Source: Leptofilum sp965223525 (GTDB taxonomy: Bacteria > Chloroflexota > Anaerolineae > Promineifilales > Promineifilaceae). Taken from it: a stretch of 64,000 nt of DNA. The notes beneath the pieces are model-generated. The model saw only the letters and a program-made list of their open reading frames with translations. It did no database searches and had not been told where the DNA came from. Made by a program: the position numbers and the translations under genes. Location: NCBI RefSeq assembly GCF_965223525.1, contig NZ_CBDCWX010000005.1:2618366-2682365 (forward strand), read 5' to 3'. Below are positions 44,635-55,200 of this stretch, piece after piece; position 1 is the stretch's first letter, and each line of letters starts with the position of its first letter.

Positions 44635-45402
44635 ATGACTGTACATCTGTATTTTTCGCTTATCCCTGAGGCCCTCATCGCCTCCATGTTGCCGCCAGAA
44701 GAGTTTGGCACCTACTATGCTGTTGGTACACACAAAAAACTACATGGTCAAGCCATGTTTGTTGAGTTAGACCCTAACTTTCGACACGACTTTTTTAAGA
44801 TTGAAGCAGGCATAGCGCGTTGTGTTCCCCACAAAGATGGTACGCCAAAACGCTCTGTTTACATCTCTACTTACCGCGTTTTAGAACATATTCCTCTGGA
44901 AGCCATGAAGCAACTCTACTTGGTTACCGCTTATGGCGAAGTGCTCGCATTAGATCAGGCACAAACTTTGCCAGAGCAAACCGGGGACTTGAATATGTAC
45001 CAGGAAATTGCCCCCGTGCATCCATTGGTTGTTAGCCGTTTGAGTGCTGGCGAATATCACGCATTTCTGACCCAAAACCCAGAGAGTATGGTTCATTTCC
45101 CGGCTATTTGCTTTGTAGATTTGCAGCTTGGCGAATTAGCAAGTGACCCTGAACATGGGGCAATCCGCGATTTGCCCTATAAATATATTCATCACCTGCG
45201 TGAATGTTTGCTGGAGGTAAGAGCAAAGCCGATCCATTCAAAAATAGTGAACCGGGTAGAGTCTGTGGAATACCCATACCGGATGATTAAAAACGGCATC
45301 TATTTAGGAAATAGCAATGGACTTGTTTATTTCCCGTTGCCGTCCCGCCAGGAACTGCGTGGTAAATATTACCGCTGGTGGCGTTCGGCCAATCAATCAT
45401 AG
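44635..45402 (+). CDS. Conserved-looking protein of unknown function
   Basis: 255 residues from ATG 44635; the frame opens earlier at a TTG (44608), with GGAAG between the two. I do not recognise the family. No signal peptide, membrane segment or known catalytic motif is seen. Features are an N-terminal TVHLYFSLIPEALIASMLPPEEFGTYYAVG, a central SVYISTYRVLEHIPLEAMKQLYLVTAYGEVLAL, and a C-terminal aromatic basic end ELRGKYYRWWRSANQS. The regular alpha/beta pattern suggests a folded cytosolic protein. It has its own terminator at 45433 and no exact ACGGCCGT motif. Confidence 0.7.
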   Translation: MTVHLYFSLIPEALIASMLPPEEFGTYYAVGTHKKLHGQAMFVELDPNFRHDFFKIEAGIARCVPHKDGTPKRSVYISTYRVLEHIPLEAMKQLYLVTAYGEVLALDQAQTLPEQTGDLNMYQEIAPVHPLVVSRLSAGEYHAFLTQNPESMVHFPAICFVDLQLGELASDPEHGAIRDLPYKYIHHLRECLLEVRAKPIHSKIVNRVESVEYPYRMIKNGIYLGNSNGLVYFPLPSRQELRGKYYRWWRSANQS

Positions 45403-45432
45403 CTTTGTTCTAGCTATTTAGAAGCTTCTTGT

Positions 45433-45466
45433 AGAGCCTGGGAGAATGACTTCCAGGCTCTTTTTA
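45433..45466 (+). terminator. Rho-independent terminator
   Basis: AGAGCCTGG at 45433-45441 pairs with CCAGGCTCT at 45453-45461, followed by T-rich TTTTTATTT. Confidence 0.9.
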
Positions 45467-45514
45467 TTTACCACGTATTTATAATTTTCTCCTCTGTTAG
45501 CAAGGGGAAAATTA

Positions 45515-45543
45515 TTGACATTGCTTGTGACATTCGTTACAAT
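45515..45543 (+). promoter_or_regulatory. Strong sigma-70 promoter of hppA
   Basis: TTGACA at 45515-45520 (perfect -35) and TACAAT at 45538-45543 are separated by exactly 17 bases. Transcription should begin near 45550 and give a leader of about 140 bases. Confidence 0.85.
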
Positions 45544-45544
45544 C

Positions 45545-45645
45545 GCCCGCTTGATGTTTCCCAACTTTTGCATGTGGTGGAAATATCAGTAGGTTATCGT
45601 TGACCAGGAATTTTAAAAATTTAGCGGGCATGACCCGCTTTTTGT
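45545..45645 (+). promoter_or_regulatory. hppA leader with terminator and competing antiterminator arm
   Basis: AGCGGG at 45623-45628 and CCCGCT at 45634-45639 form a six-pair stem with loop CATGA followed by TTTTTGTTT, an intrinsic terminator before the gene. GCCCGCT at 45545-45551, at the very start of the transcript, is perfectly complementary to AGCGGGC at 45623-45629 and could sequester the terminator's left arm. That arrangement is typical of attenuation or a riboswitch; the effector is unknown. Confidence 0.6.
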
Positions 45646-45688
45646 TTGCCAAAAAGATTTTTTGAGAAGAGGAGGCATTAGAAAGTTT

Positions 45689-47995
45689 ATGCAACATGCA
45701 CTATTTCTTGCACAGACCGCGAATGAACGCGCTGACTTGCCCCTAATTTGGTGGCTAGGGCCAATTGGGGCTGTTTTGGCGTTGGTATACGCTTGGTATT
45801 TTTATACCCAGGTAATGAAAGAAAGCGAAGGCACAGAGAAGATGGTTGAAATTGCCCAGGCAGTTCGTGAAGGGGCAATGGCTTATCTTAAACGACAGTA
45901 CCGCGCTGTTGGGCTTGTGTTTGCTGGTTTGTTTATCATTTTTATTATTTTGGCGCTGCTTGAATTGCAAAATCCCATCGTGCCGGTGGCTTTTCTGACC
46001 GGTGGTTTTTTCTCTGGCTTGTGCGGCTTCTTTGGAATGAAGACGGCGACCAACGCTTCTGCGCGGGCGGCGAATGCAGCTAGAAATAGCCTGAACGGTG
46101 GTTTGCAGATTGCGCTGCGGGCTGGGGCTGTGATGGGTCTTGTGGTAGTCGGTTTTGCGCTGCTAGACATTACAGTCTGGTTTTTGGTTTTGTACTATTT
46201 TCCTCCGGCCGAGTTTATCCGCGAGGCGATTAACCCATTGCCACAAATTACGGCGACCATGCTGAGCTTTGGTATGGGGGCTTCTACGCAAGCGTTGTTT
46301 GCTCGCGTGGGTGGCGGTATTTACACTAAGGCAGCCGACGTAGGTGCTGACCTAGTGGGTAAAGTTGAAGCGGGCATCCCTGAAGATGATCCGCGTAACC
46401 CGGCGACGATTGCCGACAATGTTGGTGACAACGTGGGTGATGTGGCTGGTATGGGTGCTGACCTGTACGAATCGTATGCGGGGTCTATTTTGGCAACGGC
46501 CGCTTTAGGTGTGGCTGCTGTTGTTGTGGGTGGGGCTACTTTGTTTGATGGCCAGACCCCAACCGTGCTGGATCAGATGGATTTGCAATTGAAATACATC
46601 GCTGCGCCCATTGTAATTGCCGCAATTGGTGTGGCACTCTCTATTTTGGGTGTTTATTTAGTTCGCGCCGATGACGGTGCTACGCAAGGGCAATTAATAA
46701 ATGCCTTGAGCCGTGGGCTTTATGGCAGTTCGATTGGTATTGCCATTCTGTCTTTGCCCGTTGTGCTCATACTGGATTTGCCCAATGCCATTCAGGTGTG
46801 GGTTTCCATTTTGGTTGGTTTGGTTGTAGGCATTATCGTGGGGAAGGCGACAGAATATTACACGTCTCATGCGTTCAAACCAACGCGCAATATTGCTGAA
46901 CAGGCGGCAACCAGCCCAGCTACCTTGCTGATTGAAGGGCTGGCTGTGGGTATGGAATCGGCCGGAATACCGGTTTTGGCAATTGTGATTGGCATTGCCG
47001 TTAGCTTCTACTCGATAGGTGGTGTGGATAATATCTCCATGGGTCTGTATGGGGTTGGCATTGCGGCCGTGGGTATGCTTTCTACCTTGGGTTTTACTCT
47101 GGCTACCGATGCCTATGGTCCCATCGCCGATAACGCGGGTGGTAATGCAGAAATGGCAGGTCTGGACCCCAGTGTGCGCGAAAAGACGGATCAGTTGGAT
47201 GCTGTGGGTAACACAACGGCCGCAATGGGCAAAGGGTTTGCGATTGGTTCTGCTGCGTTGACATCGTTGGCGCTATTGTCTGCCTACCTAGAAGAGATTC
47301 GCCTTTCTTTGACGCTGCACGGGGGCGGAGAAGCATTAATGGTAAACGGCCGTGCCGTTGATGTGTGGCGCATGGAAGATTTTATGGATTTCTATGACGT
47401 CACCATTCTGAATCCCGCTGTGCTGATTGGTATATTTATCGGGGCCACTACTGCATTTTACTTCGCCGCCATGACGATGCGGGCGGTTGGCCGCGCTGCA
47501 GGCGGCATGGTTGAGGAAGTCCGTCGGCAGTTCCGCGAAGCCCCCGGCATTTTGGAAGGGACCGCCCGTCCAGATTACGCTCGGTGTGTAGAAATTAGTA
47601 CGGCCGCTGCCCAACGAGAAATGATAGCACCCTCTGTGTTGGCATTGATCGTGCCAGTTTTGGTAGGCGTTTTGTTTGGTGTGGCTGGTGTTTTGGGACT
47701 GCTGGGCGGTACCCTAACCGCTGGCTTTGCCCTGGCGGTGATGATGGCCAACGCTGGTGGTGCCTGGGACAATGCCAAGAAATATATCGAAGAAGGGCAT
47801 CATGGCGGCAAAGGTTCAGAAGCGCATAAGGGCGCGGTCATTGGCGACACCGTTGGCGATCCCTTTAAGGATACATCCGGGCCCTCGTTGAACATTTTGA
47901 TTAAGCTCATGTCTATGGCTTCGGTTGTGTTTGCTGGTTTAGTTACCTTCTTTGGTGATGGCGTTGGCCTGATTTCTTTGTGGTTTGGTGGCTAA
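45689..47995 (+). CDS. hppA: Membrane-bound ion-translocating pyrophosphatase
   Basis: 768 residues with about 16 membrane segments. The pyrophosphate site is DVGADLVGKVEAGIPEDDPRNPATIADNVGDNVGDVAGMGADLYES; further acidic clusters are TDAYGPIADNAGGNAEM and GDTVGDPFKDTSGPSLNIL. The cytosolic motif GNTTAAMGKGFAIGSA has Ala where K+-independent enzymes have Lys, so this is the potassium-dependent type. Whether it pumps H+ or Na+ cannot be decided from these motifs alone. It uses pyrophosphate hydrolysis to energise the membrane. The ATG at 45689 has GGAGG 13 bases upstream, rather far; the frame extends to a TTG at 45662. The leader carries a promoter and an attenuator-like structure. Confidence 0.96.
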   Translation: MQHALFLAQTANERADLPLIWWLGPIGAVLALVYAWYFYTQVMKESEGTEKMVEIAQAVREGAMAYLKRQYRAVGLVFAGLFIIFIILALLELQNPIVPVAFLTGGFFSGLCGFFGMKTATNASARAANAARNSLNGGLQIALRAGAVMGLVVVGFALLDITVWFLVLYYFPPAEFIREAINPLPQITATMLSFGMGASTQALFARVGGGIYTKAADVGADLVGKVEAGIPEDDPRNPATIADNVGDNVGDVAGMGADLYESYAGSILATAALGVAAVVVGGATLFDGQTPTVLDQMDLQLKYIAAPIVIAAIGVALSILGVYLVRADDGATQGQLINALSRGLYGSSIGIAILSLPVVLILDLPNAIQVWVSILVGLVVGIIVGKATEYYTSHAFKPTRNIAEQAATSPATLLIEGLAVGMESAGIPVLAIVIGIAVSFYSIGGVDNISMGLYGVGIAAVGMLSTLGFTLATDAYGPIADNAGGNAEMAGLDPSVREKTDQLDAVGNTTAAMGKGFAIGSAALTSLALLSAYLEEIRLSLTLHGGGEALMVNGRAVDVWRMEDFMDFYDVTILNPAVLIGIFIGATTAFYFAAMTMRAVGRAAGGMVEEVRRQFREAPGILEGTARPDYARCVEISTAAAQREMIAPSVLALIVPVLVGVLFGVAGVLGLLGGTLTAGFALAVMMANAGGAWDNAKKYIEEGHHGGKGSEAHKGAVIGDTVGDPFKDTSGPSLNILIKLMSMASVVFAGLVTFFGDGVGLISLWFGG

Positions 47996-48024
47996 TTTCA
48001 CCACTCTGCTACTTTAATTTTTGA

Positions 48025-48056
48025 GGGTACGGCCGTTTACGGCCGTACCCTTTTTT
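48025..48056 (+). terminator. Terminator built from two ACGGCCGT palindromes
   Basis: GGGTACGGCCGT at 48025-48036 and ACGGCCGTACCC at 48039-48050 form a 12-base stem with TT between, followed by TTTTTT at 48051-48056. It ends hppA. Each arm contains a full copy of the window's overrepresented palindrome. Confidence 0.92.
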
Positions 48057-48080
48057 GTTTATCTGCTTTTTGGGGAGTGG

Positions 48081-48086
48081 TATAAT
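48081..48086 (+). promoter_or_regulatory. Perfect TATAAT -10 box upstream of the deacetylase gene
   Basis: TATAAT at 48081-48086, 38 bases before the ATG at 48124. Only weak -35 candidates (TTGTTT with long spacing, or TTTATC at 17 bases) are visible. Confidence 0.5.
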
Positions 48087-48123
48087 ACCAACTGACCTTT
48101 TCGCAAACTGACCTGGAGAAACG

Positions 48124-49161
48124 ATGACGACTGCCGCTATTTATGTCCCTGCCGTTGCCCACACTAAAACGGGCCATCCCGAAAACCAGGGACGTATCAA
48201 CCAACTATTGCCCTTCCTCGATCAATCTGGCATGTTGCCGAATTTGCAGTTGTTAGAGCCAGTGAGCGCCACTATCCAGCAGCTGCGGCGCATCCATGCC
48301 CCTACGCTCATCGAGCGTATTCGGGAAGTAGCCACGACTGGTGGAGGCGCATTGGATCATGGAGATACGTACGCCACGCCGCAAAGTTATGATTTGGCCC
48401 GATTAGCAGCAGGGGCGACAATGACGGCCGTTGATCAGATCATGACCGGGCAGGTGAAAAATGGGTTTGCGCTCGTTCGCCCGCCAGGCCATCATGCTGA
48501 ATTTGGCCGAATTAGCGGCTTTTGCCTGTTTAACAACGTGGCCGCCGCCGCCCGACAAGCTCAGTCAGCGCATGGCGTGAAGCGCATCCTCATTTTGGAT
48601 TTTGACGTGCATCACGGCAATGGCACGCAAGACATTTTTTACGATGATGATTCGGTCATGTTTATTTCTACCCACCTCTTTTTGCCGCGCATGTTTTATC
48701 CTGGCACTGGCGATTTTCAGGAGTTGGGCAATGGTTTTGGGCATGGCTACACGGTCAATGTACCGTTGATGCCCAATGTGGGGGATGTGGGGTACGGTCG
48801 TATCTTTGATGAACTCATTCAACCGCTGGCACGCCAATTTAAGCCGGAGCTTATTTTGGTTTCGGCTGGGTACGATGCTCATTGGCAAGACCCACTGGCA
48901 ATGGCGGGGCTGAGTCTCACCGGGTATGCTCAAATGTCTCGCATGTTGGTAGCGTTGGCGGAAGAGTTGGCAAACGGCCGTATCCTCTTCGTTTTAGAAG
49001 GCGGCTACCAGGTGCAGGCACTCTCCTATGGCATTCTGAACACATTTTACGCCCTCACTGGCCAAGACCAAATTGTGGACCCACTTGGCACAATGCCCCA
49101 CGAAGAACACGACGTTTCACACTTGCTGAATCAGCTAAAACGGCATCACTTGATTTATTAA
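48124..49161 (+). CDS. Histone deacetylase family protein
   Basis: 345 residues of the arginase/deacetylase fold. The zinc and active-site residues lie in RPPGHHAEFGRISGFCLFNN (tandem His), ILDFDVHHGNGTQDIFY (Asp-His zinc ligands), and SAGYDAHWQDPLAMAGLSLTGY (second Asp). The bacterial HDAC-like/AcuC group deacetylates proteins such as acetyl-CoA synthetase or acetylpolyamines; acsA is 4 kb upstream, so AcuC-like control of Acs is an attractive but unproven idea. CTGGAG lies about six bases before the ATG. The -35 box of the next gene is within its last codons. Confidence 0.93.
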   Translation: MTTAAIYVPAVAHTKTGHPENQGRINQLLPFLDQSGMLPNLQLLEPVSATIQQLRRIHAPTLIERIREVATTGGGALDHGDTYATPQSYDLARLAAGATMTAVDQIMTGQVKNGFALVRPPGHHAEFGRISGFCLFNNVAAAARQAQSAHGVKRILILDFDVHHGNGTQDIFYDDDSVMFISTHLFLPRMFYPGTGDFQELGNGFGHGYTVNVPLMPNVGDVGYGRIFDELIQPLARQFKPELILVSAGYDAHWQDPLAMAGLSLTGYAQMSRMLVALAEELANGRILFVLEGGYQVQALSYGILNTFYALTGQDQIVDPLGTMPHEEHDVSHLLNQLKRHHLIY

Positions 49162-49178
49162 GGGAAACTTTGCATAAT
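49150..49178 (+). promoter_or_regulatory. Putative sigma-70 promoter of the giant acidic protein gene
   Basis: TTGATT at 49150-49155 and CATAAT at 49173-49178 are separated by 17 bases. The -35 overlaps the end of the deacetylase gene. Transcription would start near 49185. Confidence 0.6.
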
Positions 49179-49239
49179 ATTTATGTAAATCACAAAAAGA
49201 AACGAGATGTAAACTTAGCTGTGAATTTGAGGCAAAAAC

Positions 49240-52200
49240 GTGACTTCAATTCTTTTACACGAATATGTAGAACAGGTTGAAACCCTAGTTGATGCCAGTC
49301 GTCTGGTTGAAGCAATTGAACATTGTCGCCATATTTTGCACCATTACCCCCGCCATATAGACACCTACCGGGTGATGGGTAAGGCATTGTTGGAAAAGCA
49401 AGATTATGATGCCGCCGCCGACCTGTTTCTACGCATTTTAGGTGCTGATCCCAATGATTTTATTAGCCATGTCGGCCTTTCCATCGTTTATCAGGAGGAG
49501 AGCCAGTACGATCAGGCTCTGTGGCATCTAGAGCGGGCGTTTGAGATTCAACCATACAATGTGGCCATTCAGGGTGAACTGCGCCAGCTTTATGCGGTAG
49601 AAACTGAAACGCGCCCCGGCGTTATTCCCCTCACACGGGGCGCATTGGCTCGGCTCTACATGCAGGGGGAGCTTTACCAGCAAGCCATCTCGGAACTGCG
49701 ACGCATTTTGGCAGATGAACCTGAACGAATGGATTTGCAGGTGCTTTTGGCAGAAGCATTGTGGCGCGATGACCAACGCATTGATGCAGAAGAAGTATGC
49801 CTAAAGGTTTTGGAAGAGCTGCCAAATTGCATTGTTTTGAATGCGATTCTGGCTGAAATTTGGCTGCAAACAGGGCGCATTCCCGAAGCGCAAAAATATT
49901 TAAAACGCCTGCATGGATTGACTTGGCAAACCCAAAAATCACTGCAAAAAGAGTCTATTGCTGGCCGTGCCTTTGCCTCAGAAGGTGCTTTTCCTTTGCC
50001 CGAAGAGGCGTCACTAGAATTTTTGGAGACGGGCACGGTTGTTCCAGACAAACCTGCTGAACCCACTGATGATTGGGTAGGCGAAGTGACATTTGACGAT
50101 GCGGCGGATGCCAGTGACCACGTAGATGATATTGTTTTAGAACCAGAAAGTGGCATGCACAGCTATGATTGGCTGGCAGATATTGGTGCCGCAGATGAAG
50201 ATGAAACGGCCGCTTCCGAACAAAAGACAAGCGAAACCGACTGGTTCTCCCAGACCAATGCCAAAGACGCGCTGAATTTATCAACTAGTGAACTCAATGC
50301 AGATTGGCTGGCTGACCTCCGCGGTGAAGTGAACGAAGAAGATGAGTCTGGCTTCCAGCCGTTGGAGATGGACTCTGAGCCAGGTGACGAGGCGACAGAG
50401 GCTACACAGGATGATTCCGATTGGTTCACGGCCGATGGCGAATTTTCTGATGAGCTTTTTGCTGAGCTAGCAGATTCTACAGGTGCGCCAACTACGGAGG
50501 ATACGGCCGTAGAGAGCGACCACGACTGGCTCAAAGATCTTGCTGATGTTGAGAGTGAAGAAAGCTCAGAACCGGAAGGAAAATCGGGCATCCAGATTGA
50601 CGCAACCAACCTGATGGATGAAAGTTTAATGGATTGGGATCAACTAGAAAGCGATCCCAATATTGTGCAAGAGCCCAAAACCCCGTTTTGGCTGTCTGAA
50701 ATGGCAGGCGAATCTGTGGATGCTGTAGAGCTAAATCCCGAAGAAGCGTTGGAGTGGTTGGTTGAGCCAGAAGAAGCCCCTGAAGCTGAAACAGTCAATG
50801 AAGATTCGGCAAGTGAAGGTACAGATACACCTCAAGACCCAGTTGAATCTCAGGATGCTTCACCGGAGACGGTGGAAGAGTCGCTGGATTGGCTCGACGA
50901 AATTAGCAGCGAAGACTCAGCCGAGCTACCTGTTGAGGATGCTGTTGGGCCAACGGCCGTTCTTGACCCCAATGAACAAAGTGACCTTCCTGAAATGCCA
51001 GACCTGACTGACACAGACAGTCTAGGCGAGGCCGATGATTGGTTGGCTGCTCTAACAGAAGGCACCATTGAAGAAGAAATCAGTTGGGATGGTGATGAAG
51101 GGGAACACAAAGCAGAAGACATTCAGCTAGATGCTACAACCGATGAGTTAGCCTCCTTGAGTGACGATGAAGATTGGCTGGAATCGGCCTCTGCCGATTT
51201 AGAAACCATCCTTGAAGCGACGAAATCCGAAGAAGAAGAGTTTCCCAACCTCTTGATTCCCGATATGGAAGGAGCCGAAATTGAGGAGATTCCAGATTGG
51301 CTGCACACTGAGAGTTTAGACCATTCAGAAGAAGCGGAGACCGCAATGAGTAGTGAAAATGATCCCCAGGAAAAGCCACAGGCAGACGAACCGGAAGTAG
51401 AACCTTCGGAAACGGGCGCTCAGAATGATGAGCAAGATGCGCTCGATTGGTTAGCAGATTTAACCGACGAAGACCAAGCAGAGGCAGATGTACCGCTTGA
51501 GCCTCCAATTGCCACCGAAGGGATGCCCAGTTGGCTGGATGAAGTGGGTGAAAAAGCAGACGTAGAAGTGGTTGATGAATGGGATTCAGAATCAGCCGAT
51601 ATACCCGACTGGCTGCAAGACCCTGTAGAACTGTCTGACCTGGATGACGATATTTTAGACAAAAGTGAAGAAATAGAAGAAATTGGTTTAACCGGATTGC
51701 TTTCAGAAATGGACGTATCTGACGAAGCAGTTCCCTTAGATGATATGGATTCGCTATTTTCTGACTGGTCAGATGAAGATGGAGACGGTAGCCTGACAGA
51801 GCTATTGGGTGAAATGGGGCTAGAAGAATCGGCCGCAGCAGATGACGATGACCTGAGCGGCTTCTTGGCCGACGACGTAGCCGATAGTCCGGCACAGGAT
51901 GACGATTTTGTGGGCTTGGGCGAGCTGGCGGATGAAGAAGTAAGTCTCACAGCTATGCTGTCTGAAATAGAAGTAGGAGAGGACGAGGCTGCGCCCACGG
52001 CCGTTTCTGATGAAGCCGACGATGATTGGTTGGGTGAATTAACCGCCGCAACCGATGGTGACGATGATTGGCTAGCCGATCTTACCGAAGGAACCGATGA
52101 AGCAGCCGAGCCAGACACATTGGCAGGCGCGGAAGAAGCTGAAGCAGAATTGGGATTGACCGGCATGTTGGCCAATTTATGGCCCGATGAAGATGATGCG

Positions 52201-55200
52201 TTAGACGAAACTGGTTTATCAGAAACGGCCGTTTCTGACCCCACAGACGCTGAACCGGGCAAGCTGGCAACCGACGAACTTGGCCTGACAGAGCTGCTGG
52301 CTGGCATTGAATATGCTGAAGATGTCGTTGATTCACGACCAGAACTGCCGGAGCTGGATGAGCCTGTCGAGCCATCGCTCACCGAGATTTTAACAGATAT
52401 GGAAACGGAGCCAGACGCGCCAGAACCTGACGAGGCAGCCCCCATTTCTGCCGAAGACACGACCTGGTTAACACAGCTAGAAGCCGATACCGGTGCGCTG
52501 CAAGAACAGGAAGATTCGGTGGATATGGCCGAAGAAACTGGCCTGGATTGGTTGACCCTGCCCGATGAACCAGAAGAGATGCTGCCAGAAGATATACAAG
52601 AGGAGTCCCCAGCGCTGGACGAGCCAGAAGTCGTGGTAGAACAAGACAGCACGCCAGAAGATTGGGATGATGCTATGTCCTGGTTAGAAGAGTTGGCAGC
52701 GCAGCAAGAAGACCCAGTGGGTGAACTGCCCAGTGTAGCTGAAAACATGCTCGATGAAGAGCTGGATACCAGCGAAGCCCTGCAGATGGAAGCGCCTGTT
52801 GAGGATGAAGAATTTACAGGCGGCACAGATTGGCTGGATGACCTGACAGGTGACGTAACAGAGAGCGAAGAGGAGGCTGTTGATCCAGCACTGTTGGCAG
52901 AAACCAGGGTGATAGATGAAATACCCTTGGATGCGGATGAGACGGCCGTTCCCCTTGACGAATCCGCAGACGAAGACGACCCGCTGGCAGGGTGGGAGGA
53001 CGACAGCGAAATGTCGTGGCTGGATGAATTGGCTACCGACCGACTGCCGGAAACGGCCGTTGACGACGACAATATGTTGGGTGATTTATTTGATGACGTG
53101 ACTGATGAGATGGAAACGGCCGTGGACGAAGCCGAAACCATCCCCGACCCAATTGAGGCCACAGCCCAAGAAGAAGCCGACGATGCGAGCTGGCTAGACG
53201 AACTGGTGACCGACGATGAAGTTGATGCTGATGACATTGGCTGGTTAGACACCATTGTAGACGCAGACGAAGAAGAAACCGAGACGGTTGCCCAGGAATT
53301 GCCAGATGTAGAAGCTGAATTGGTAGAAGAGGTCACAGAGCCAGAAGAAGTGCCCCCAACGACAGGCGTCGCGGGCGTTACGGATGCTTTAAAAGCAGAT
53401 GATGGTCTGGACGAGGCGGAAGCCGATTTGGAAGAGGCGTTGGCCTGGCTTGATGAACTAGAGGAAGAGCCAGAGGCGACGCTACCAGACGAAGCACCAC
53501 CCACCATCGTCACCCCGCCAGAACCGCACGACCTGCCTGAGCTGACCGTGGACAAAGAAACGCCAGAGACCGTGGTGCTGGCGCCAGAGCCAGATGAATT
53601 GACGCTTGCTTTAGAGCGATTGGAGCAGCAGGTGAAAGATGAGGGAATTGCTGTGCCTGAAACAGGCGTGTTCCCCATCATGCTTTCAGATGAAGAGCTA
53701 CATGCCGCGCTAGATTGGATAGAGCAGAGCGAATCTGCGCCGGAAACGGCCGCCCCGATAGTTGATGAGCCCGTAGAAGATGCTGCCGATTCTGACCCAG
53801 TTTTGGAAGATGATGATCTGTCTCGGATGGCTGATGATCCCGAAGCGTGGTTGGAAGACCTGCTCAGTGACGATACCGCGCTAGATGTTGAGATAGAGCC
53901 GCCGCCAATCAAGCCCAGCGAAGATGCTGTGTTTGTGACCGATACTGTGGTTGAGGCTGAACCAGAAGATGTTGATATTGTCGAGCCAGAAACGGCCGAT
54001 TCCTTGCTAGATGATGTGCCGTTGGAAGGGATGCCTGATGATCCCGATGCGGCGGTTGCCTGGCTAGATCAGCTTGTAAGTGGTGATGATGCCCTGGATA
54101 TCGAGATGGAGCCGCCGCCCATTAAGCCCAGCGAAGATGCCGTATTTGTTACCGACGATGCGCCTCAAGAGGAAACAGAAATAGTTGAAGCTGCTCCAGA
54201 ACCAGAATCGCTTGCAGAGGCGGCCCCAACTATGGAAGACGATCCCGAAGCGTGGCTGGAGCAAATGCTCAGTGGCGATTTGGCGATGGATGTAGAAATG
54301 GAACCGCCGCCAATCAAGCCCAGCGAAGATGCCGTGTTTGTTACCGATGATGCCCCGCCAGCAGAAACGGCCGAAGCTGCGCCGAGTCCAGAAGAGATCG
54401 AAGCGCTTGAAGAAGTCGTTGAGGAGCCAGAGACTATCGCTGAGCCGCAGATTGCTCATGCAGAAGACGCGGAAGAAGCCACGCTTGACCTCGGCGACAT
54501 GGAAGATGACCCTGAGGCGTGGTTGGAGCAAATGCTAAGTGACGATTTGGCGATGGATGTGGAAATGGAACCGCCGCCAATCAAGCCCAGCGACGATGCC
54601 GTATTTGTCACCGACGATGCGCCACAGGCATCAGAACCGGAAGCGAGTGTCGAGCCGGCGACTGACTTGCTAGAATCGGATACGCCCGATGCAGAGGCAG
54701 AACCGACAGATGACATCATCGCCGAAGTGCCAGACGATCCGGATGAGGCCATGGCGTGGTTAGAGCAGTTGGCAGCGCGTCAGGGGGCAGATTTAGAGGA
54801 ATTGCCATCCGTCACTGATGAGGCAGATTTGCTTGATGAGCCAGAAATGCCCGATTGGATGGAGCAAGATTTAGCAGAGCTAGATGCTGAGCCAGACGAG
54901 GCCGTAGCAGAGGCGCCAGCCGCCGAAGAAATTGCTGATGTTTCGGTTGACACAGGCGATTTGGCAGATGAGGATGTTGATTCGGAATTGCCAGACTGGC
55001 TGGACAGCAGCGATGAGCGTCCCGTTGTTGGTGAAACGGATTGGTTGCGAACGTTGCCAGATGTTGATATGGATTCATGGCTATCGGCTGAGGCAGAGGC
55101 CGCTACGATTGAGCCGGAGGAAGAGATTCAGCTACCGGATACAGGGCCCTTGCGCTCTACGCCAACGGATACTGACCCATTGCTGGAGGATGAACTGTTC

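Noticed and set aside
51420..53912. Antisense open frame of 830 codons, Ser-rich, opposite the giant acidic gene
   Set aside because: It is the mirror of GAA/GAT/GCC-rich coding DNA, which yields Ser/Ala-rich stop-poor antisense. It has no ribosome site or recognisable domain, and the plus-strand frame has TPRs at both ends.
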